The notes under the pieces were generated by a model that searched no databases, had not been told where the DNA came from, and worked only from the letters and a program-made list of their open reading frames with translations. Source: Henriciella sp. (GTDB taxonomy: Bacteria > Pseudomonadota > Alphaproteobacteria > Caulobacterales > Hyphomonadaceae). From it: a stretch of DNA of 64,000 bases. Below are positions 61,113 to 64,000 of the stretch, in pieces (position 1 is the stretch's first letter; the number at the start of each line of letters is the position of its first letter). The DNA is taken from NCBI GenBank assembly GCA_021776655.1, contig JAJFFK010000039.1, forward strand, positions 1 to 64,000, given 5' to 3'. The position numbers and the translations under genes are program-made.

Positions 61113-61472
61113 ATGGCCAGACGACCGAGACCCAAACTTGTATCTTTGACCGACGCTGCTGCGACGCGCGTCGCTGAGATTATGACTGACAAAGGCGCAG
61201 GTTTCCTGCGTGTTGGCGTCACCAATGGCGGTTGCGCGGGCATGGAATATGTCATGGACTATGTTGAAGCGCCGGAGCCGTTTGACGAAATGGTCGAGGA
61301 CAATGGCGTCAAGATCGTGGTCGATGCCAAGGCCGTGTTGTTCCTGCTTGGCTCAACCGTCGATTATGAAACAACTGTGCTGTCGGAACGGTTCACGTTT
61401 GTTAATCCGAACCAGACCGATGCATGTGGCTGCGGCGAGAGTGTCACTATTACCCCCGCCGCTGCTGAATAG
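61113..61472 (+). CDS. sufA: A-type Fe-S carrier SufA
   Basis: This 119-residue HesB-type carrier takes clusters from SufBCD to target enzymes. The three Cys ligands are in NGGCAGMEY near residue 40 and ACGCGES near 105. ATG 61113 (MARRPRPKLV) is chosen because A-type proteins begin about here. A longer frame from 61089 is possible but has no better ribosome-binding site. It is the last gene of the suf operon and is convergent with the exported-protein gene at 61492. No terminator is seen in the 19-bp gap. Confidence 0.93.
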   Translation: MARRPRPKLVSLTDAAATRVAEIMTDKGAGFLRVGVTNGGCAGMEYVMDYVEAPEPFDEMVEDNGVKIVVDAKAVLFLLGSTVDYETTVLSERFTFVNPNQTDACGCGESVTITPAAAE

Positions 61473-61491
61473 TCTATAATACGCCTGGTGC

Positions 61492-61992
61492 TTATTTCGA
61501 CGGATTAGTGGCCGCGCAAGAGCTGGCAAATTCGGCAAAGTCAGCATTCATTGGCGGCAAGGTCAGCGTATATTCGCCAACCCGCGAGATATCGATCGCG
61601 ACCGCTTCGCCTTTAATGGCTGCATTGAACAGACGTTTGCCTTGCCATGATTTGGTTGAGACCAGGACTTTTTGAGGCCGCCAATAACCCCATTTTGCGT
61701 CTCGCTGTGTATATGAATCGGTCGACATTTCCATATTACGAGATTTCAGCCTTGTGCGCGGATTGATTGGTGGGGTGCCACTGTCGGTACCATTGAGGTA
61801 CAGGATCGCTTGAATACCGATTGAGTCAGAGCAAACCAAGGACAGGCTTGGGCCGCCAACATCCTGAGCGAAGATGAGGGATGCGCCTGCTTCTTCGTCA
61901 AGCTGCCAGCTTGTTTCTGCGGCTTGGACGGTCATCGCGCAACCGAGGCTGGCAATTGAGGCAATGATGAGGTGGGTGGGGTTGGGGGTCAT
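61492..61992 (-). CDS. Exported protein, unknown function
   Basis: This 166-residue protein has a signal peptide (residues 1-24, ending VQAAE) and a mature region of mainly beta structure. A Cys in LSLVCSDSIGIQAIL and one near the C-terminus (FASSCAATNPSK) could form a disulfide. SRVGEYTLTLPPMNADFAEF resembles the ends of many small periplasmic alphaproteobacterial proteins, but I cannot name a family. AGGAG lies 6 bases before the ATG. The 210 bp upstream, shared with the NnrU-like gene, are A+T-rich and likely promoter DNA. Confidence 0.7.
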   Translation of the reverse strand: MTPNPTHLIIASIASLGCAMTVQAAETSWQLDEEAGASLIFAQDVGGPSLSLVCSDSIGIQAILYLNGTDSGTPPINPRTRLKSRNMEMSTDSYTQRDAKWGYWRPQKVLVSTKSWQGKRLFNAAIKGEAVAIDISRVGEYTLTLPPMNADFAEFASSCAATNPSK

Positions 61993-62202
61993 GGCAGTCT
62001 CCTTCTTTGTTGAATAACGATAACATCATATTGAATAAAGGCAAACAATTTATCGATAAAAAATAAAACCTAGTGTTTTTAGGTATTTACCGCTACAATT
62101 GTAACAATATTGACTACAGGTGTAGTTTATATGTTCTGAATCGCTTGGCCTCAGAGACATCGATGACTAACGTTCGCAGGTTCAGACAATTGGAGGGCGG
62201 GC

Positions 62203-62778
62203 ATGCTCTATTTTATCGCAGGAATGGTCATCTTCTTTGGTGCACACATTTATAGCGCCGTTCGTATTCGCGGAGAGCATGATATTAAAAACCGCATCGG
62301 CTACGGACCCTATATGGGGCTGTACAGCCTTGTCTCTCTGATCGGATTTGTGCTGATCGTCTACGGGTTCGGCGCCTTGAAAGGTGCTGGCATTCTATAC
62401 ACGCCGCCAAACTGGGCCCGGCACGTGAATATATTGCTGATGATTCCAGCCTTGATCTTGCTGGTCGCCTCGCAACTGCCGGCAGGACAGATCAAGCGGG
62501 TGACGCGCCACCCGATGCTGGTGGCTGTGAAACTGTGGGCGATTGGGCATTTGCTGGCCAATGGTGAGTTGAACTCGGTGCTGCTATTTGGAAGTTTCCT
62601 GGCCTATGCCGTGTTTGATCGGATCAGAGTTAAACGTCGCGGCGATATGGGGCCTGATCTGGATGTGCGGGTCGCTGGCAAGATGGATGTTGTGTCGATT
62701 ATTATTGGCGTTGGCGTATGGACCGCTCTGGCGTTCTGGCTGCACCCGGTTCTGTTTGGTGTTTCCGTGATCGCATGA
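62203..62778 (+). CDS. NnrU family membrane protein
   Basis: This 191-residue integral membrane protein has about five helices. FGAHIYSAVRIRGE, GLYSLVSLIGFVLIVYGFG, the pair TRHPMLVAVKLWAIGHLLAN and DRIRVKRRGD are typical of NnrU, named for denitrification in Rhodobacter and related to isoprenylcysteine methyltransferase-like folds. No nitrite or nitric oxide reductase genes are near, so a role in denitrification is not supported here. GGAGGGCGGGC lies before ATG 62203. Confidence 0.9.
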   Translation: MLYFIAGMVIFFGAHIYSAVRIRGEHDIKNRIGYGPYMGLYSLVSLIGFVLIVYGFGALKGAGILYTPPNWARHVNILLMIPALILLVASQLPAGQIKRVTRHPMLVAVKLWAIGHLLANGELNSVLLFGSFLAYAVFDRIRVKRRGDMGPDLDVRVAGKMDVVSIIIGVGVWTALAFWLHPVLFGVSVIA

Positions 62779-62874
62779 GAATAAGGCTTGCGCTTTTGTG
62801 CGCTGCAACACACTTTTAGGAATGAAGCTGGCTAGCCTGAATGAAGTTGGCCGGTTTGCAGAGGACATTTGCCC

Positions 62875-63705
62875 ATGTCAGCCCAATCACAAATGCGTCG
62901 CAAGACCGTCAGGGATATTGCCAAGGCGAAAGGCGGCTCGCCGCTGGTTTGCCTGACAGCCTATGATGCGCCAATGGCGCAATTACTCGACCCACATGTC
63001 GATGTTCTTCTGGTCGGTGACAGTGTCGGCATGGTCGTCCACGGTCTGCCCTCTACGGTTGGGGTGACAATGGAGATGATGATCCTGCATGGGCAGGCTG
63101 TGATGCGCGGCTCTGTACAGGCCTTCGTCGTCGTGGATATGCCGTTCGGATCCTATGAAACCAATTCTGATCAGGCGTTTCTGAATGCCGCAAGGATCAT
63201 GAAGGAAACCGGCTGTCAGGCGGTGAAGATCGAAAGCGGCAGCTATGCCGCGACCCAGATCAAACATCTGGTAGAGCGTGGAATTCCTGTAATGGGGCAT
63301 GTTGGCCTGCGACCGCAAGCGGTGAATGTCGATGGCGGATTTCGCGCTAAGGGAAAAACCCAGGCGGAGTGGTCGACAGTCTTGGAGGAGGCCATCGCGG
63401 CGGATGAAGCAGGGGCCTTTGCAATCGTGATTGAAGGGGTTGCCCCTGAATTGGCGACAGAGATAACCACGCGTGTTTCGTGCCCGACGATCGGCATTGG
63501 CGCGTCCGCGAGTTGTGATGGACAGATATTGGTCACCGATGACATGCTCGGCGTGTTCGATTGGGTGCCGCGTTTTGTGAAGAAGTATGGTGATGTGCGC
63601 GGTGAGGTCACACGGGCTGTTTCAGCCTATGCTGATGAGGTTCGCGCCCGACAATTTCCCGGCACGGAACAGACCTATCAACTGCCTAAACCGCCCGCCA
63701 ACTAA
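62875..63705 (+). CDS. panB: 3-methyl-2-oxobutanoate hydroxymethyltransferase
   Basis: This 276-residue TIM-barrel enzyme makes ketopantoate from 2-oxoisovalerate and methylene-tetrahydrofolate, the first step of pantothenate synthesis. VCLTAYDAPMAQL, VLLVGDSVGMVVHG, VVDMPFGSYE and MGHVGLRPQAVN are the family motifs, with the Mg-binding Asp and Glu residues among them. The usual TIGIGAS segment appears as PTIGIGASASCDGQILV. ATG 62875 (MSAQSQMRRK) follows GAGGA. It precedes a YfgM-like gene, as in many alphaproteobacteria. Confidence 0.96.
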   Translation: MSAQSQMRRKTVRDIAKAKGGSPLVCLTAYDAPMAQLLDPHVDVLLVGDSVGMVVHGLPSTVGVTMEMMILHGQAVMRGSVQAFVVVDMPFGSYETNSDQAFLNAARIMKETGCQAVKIESGSYAATQIKHLVERGIPVMGHVGLRPQAVNVDGGFRAKGKTQAEWSTVLEEAIAADEAGAFAIVIEGVAPELATEITTRVSCPTIGIGASASCDGQILVTDDMLGVFDWVPRFVKKYGDVRGEVTRAVSAYADEVRARQFPGTEQTYQLPKPPAN

Positions 63706-63782
63706 CTTCCCGCGTTGCGGGTCTGCGCAGGCGCGGCTAGGGTGCCGAAAATTCAACAGATTGATGCGTGGAGTAAGCTCTT

Positions 63783-64000
63783 TTGGCTGATATTTTCGAG
63801 GAAGTCGAAGAAGGCATACGCCAGGAACGGCTGACCAGGCTTTGGAAGCGGTACGGTATCCTGGCCTATATAATTGGCGGGCTGCTGATCGGCGGTGTGT
63901 GGCTGAACGAATATTTAAAGGACAGCGAAGAGAAGGCTGCCATACGCACGACGATAGCGCTTGAAGCGGCCTTGGCTGATGTTGAGGCCAGCGCATTTCA
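63783..64000 (+). CDS. YfgM-like membrane-anchored TPR protein, N-terminal part
   Basis: The frame starts at TTG 63783 (ADIFEEVEEGIRQERLTRLW), with GGAG 9 bases upstream, and runs off the window. After about 22 charged residues comes a membrane helix (YGILAYIIGGLLIGGVWL), then a helical region. This is the usual start of YfgM/DUF2133 proteins, which sit at the inner membrane and help export and envelope assembly. The bamB and der genes often follow, but the window ends here. Confidence 0.8.
   Translation, partial: MADIFEEVEEGIRQERLTRLWKRYGILAYIIGGLLIGGVWLNEYLKDSEEKAAIRTTIALEAALADVEASAF

Overview
The window is chromosomal DNA from an alphaproteobacterium, most likely a marine, Hyphomonas/Maricaulis-like member of the Caulobacterales–Maricaulales side of the class. 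The reasons are the gene content and synteny: rne divergent from an amiC–mrcA–prfB block, RNase E with an acidic insert in its S1 domain and a terminal GWW motif, a bactofilin gene overlapping a single-pass M23 peptidase gene, an LdtR-type MarR regulator, an iscS-sufBCDS-sufT-sufA cluster, and panB followed by a YfgM-like gene. The family assignment is inference. Nearly all of the DNA is housekeeping. There is no prophage, CRISPR array or classical defence island.

Layout. 1-140: 3' end of an IS5-family transposase, stopping in a CTAG shared with the stop codon of an MFS exporter gene. 1492-4276: a UvrD-type helicase and a stand-alone HIRAN-domain protein. 4287-4783: a small GIY-YIG gene bracketed by two copies of a palindromic repeat. 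4794-12001: dnaJ (with a possible heat-shock promoter) and gltB/gltD. 12233-14288: uppP and an NDUFA9-like SDR. 14381-15073: a gene-free mosaic of nested inverted repeats. 15195-22825: SulP transporter, 3-hydroxyisobutyryl-CoA hydrolase-like protein, MarR regulator, exported protein, AceE-like E1, SnoaL-like protein and a lipo-cytochrome c. 23270-29983: a large outer-membrane-type protein, trigger factor, tRNA-Leu(UAG) and an anchored propeller-like protein.

30082-32866: mmsA and an ornithine-decarboxylase-family gene preceded by a short ORF and a hairpin. 33321-41403: rne, amiC, mrcA and prfB with a programmed +1 frameshift. 41465-43160: bactofilin and LmdC-like peptidase. 43343-49776: bcp, an AsmA/YhdP-like protein, tyrS and anmK. 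50026-54157: a membrane LytTR regulator, a lipoprotein, a 129-bp displaced copy of part of the LytTR gene, two VOC proteins, a hydrolase and a PspB-like protein. 54267-61472: the Fe-S assembly operon, with a small lipoprotein gene between sufB and sufC. 61492-64000: exported protein, NnrU-like protein, panB and a truncated YfgM-like gene.

Functional themes are envelope construction (uppP, amiC, PBP1A, LmdC, bactofilin, AsmA-like, anmK), Fe-S assembly, nitrogen assimilation, valine catabolism and RNA turnover. The observations most worth checking are the duplicated LytTR fragment, the repeat-bracketed GIY-YIG gene, the nested inverted-repeat mosaic, the possible leader ORF before the decarboxylase, the HIRAN gene and the lipoprotein inside the suf operon. 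I do not see a clearly new multi-gene system.
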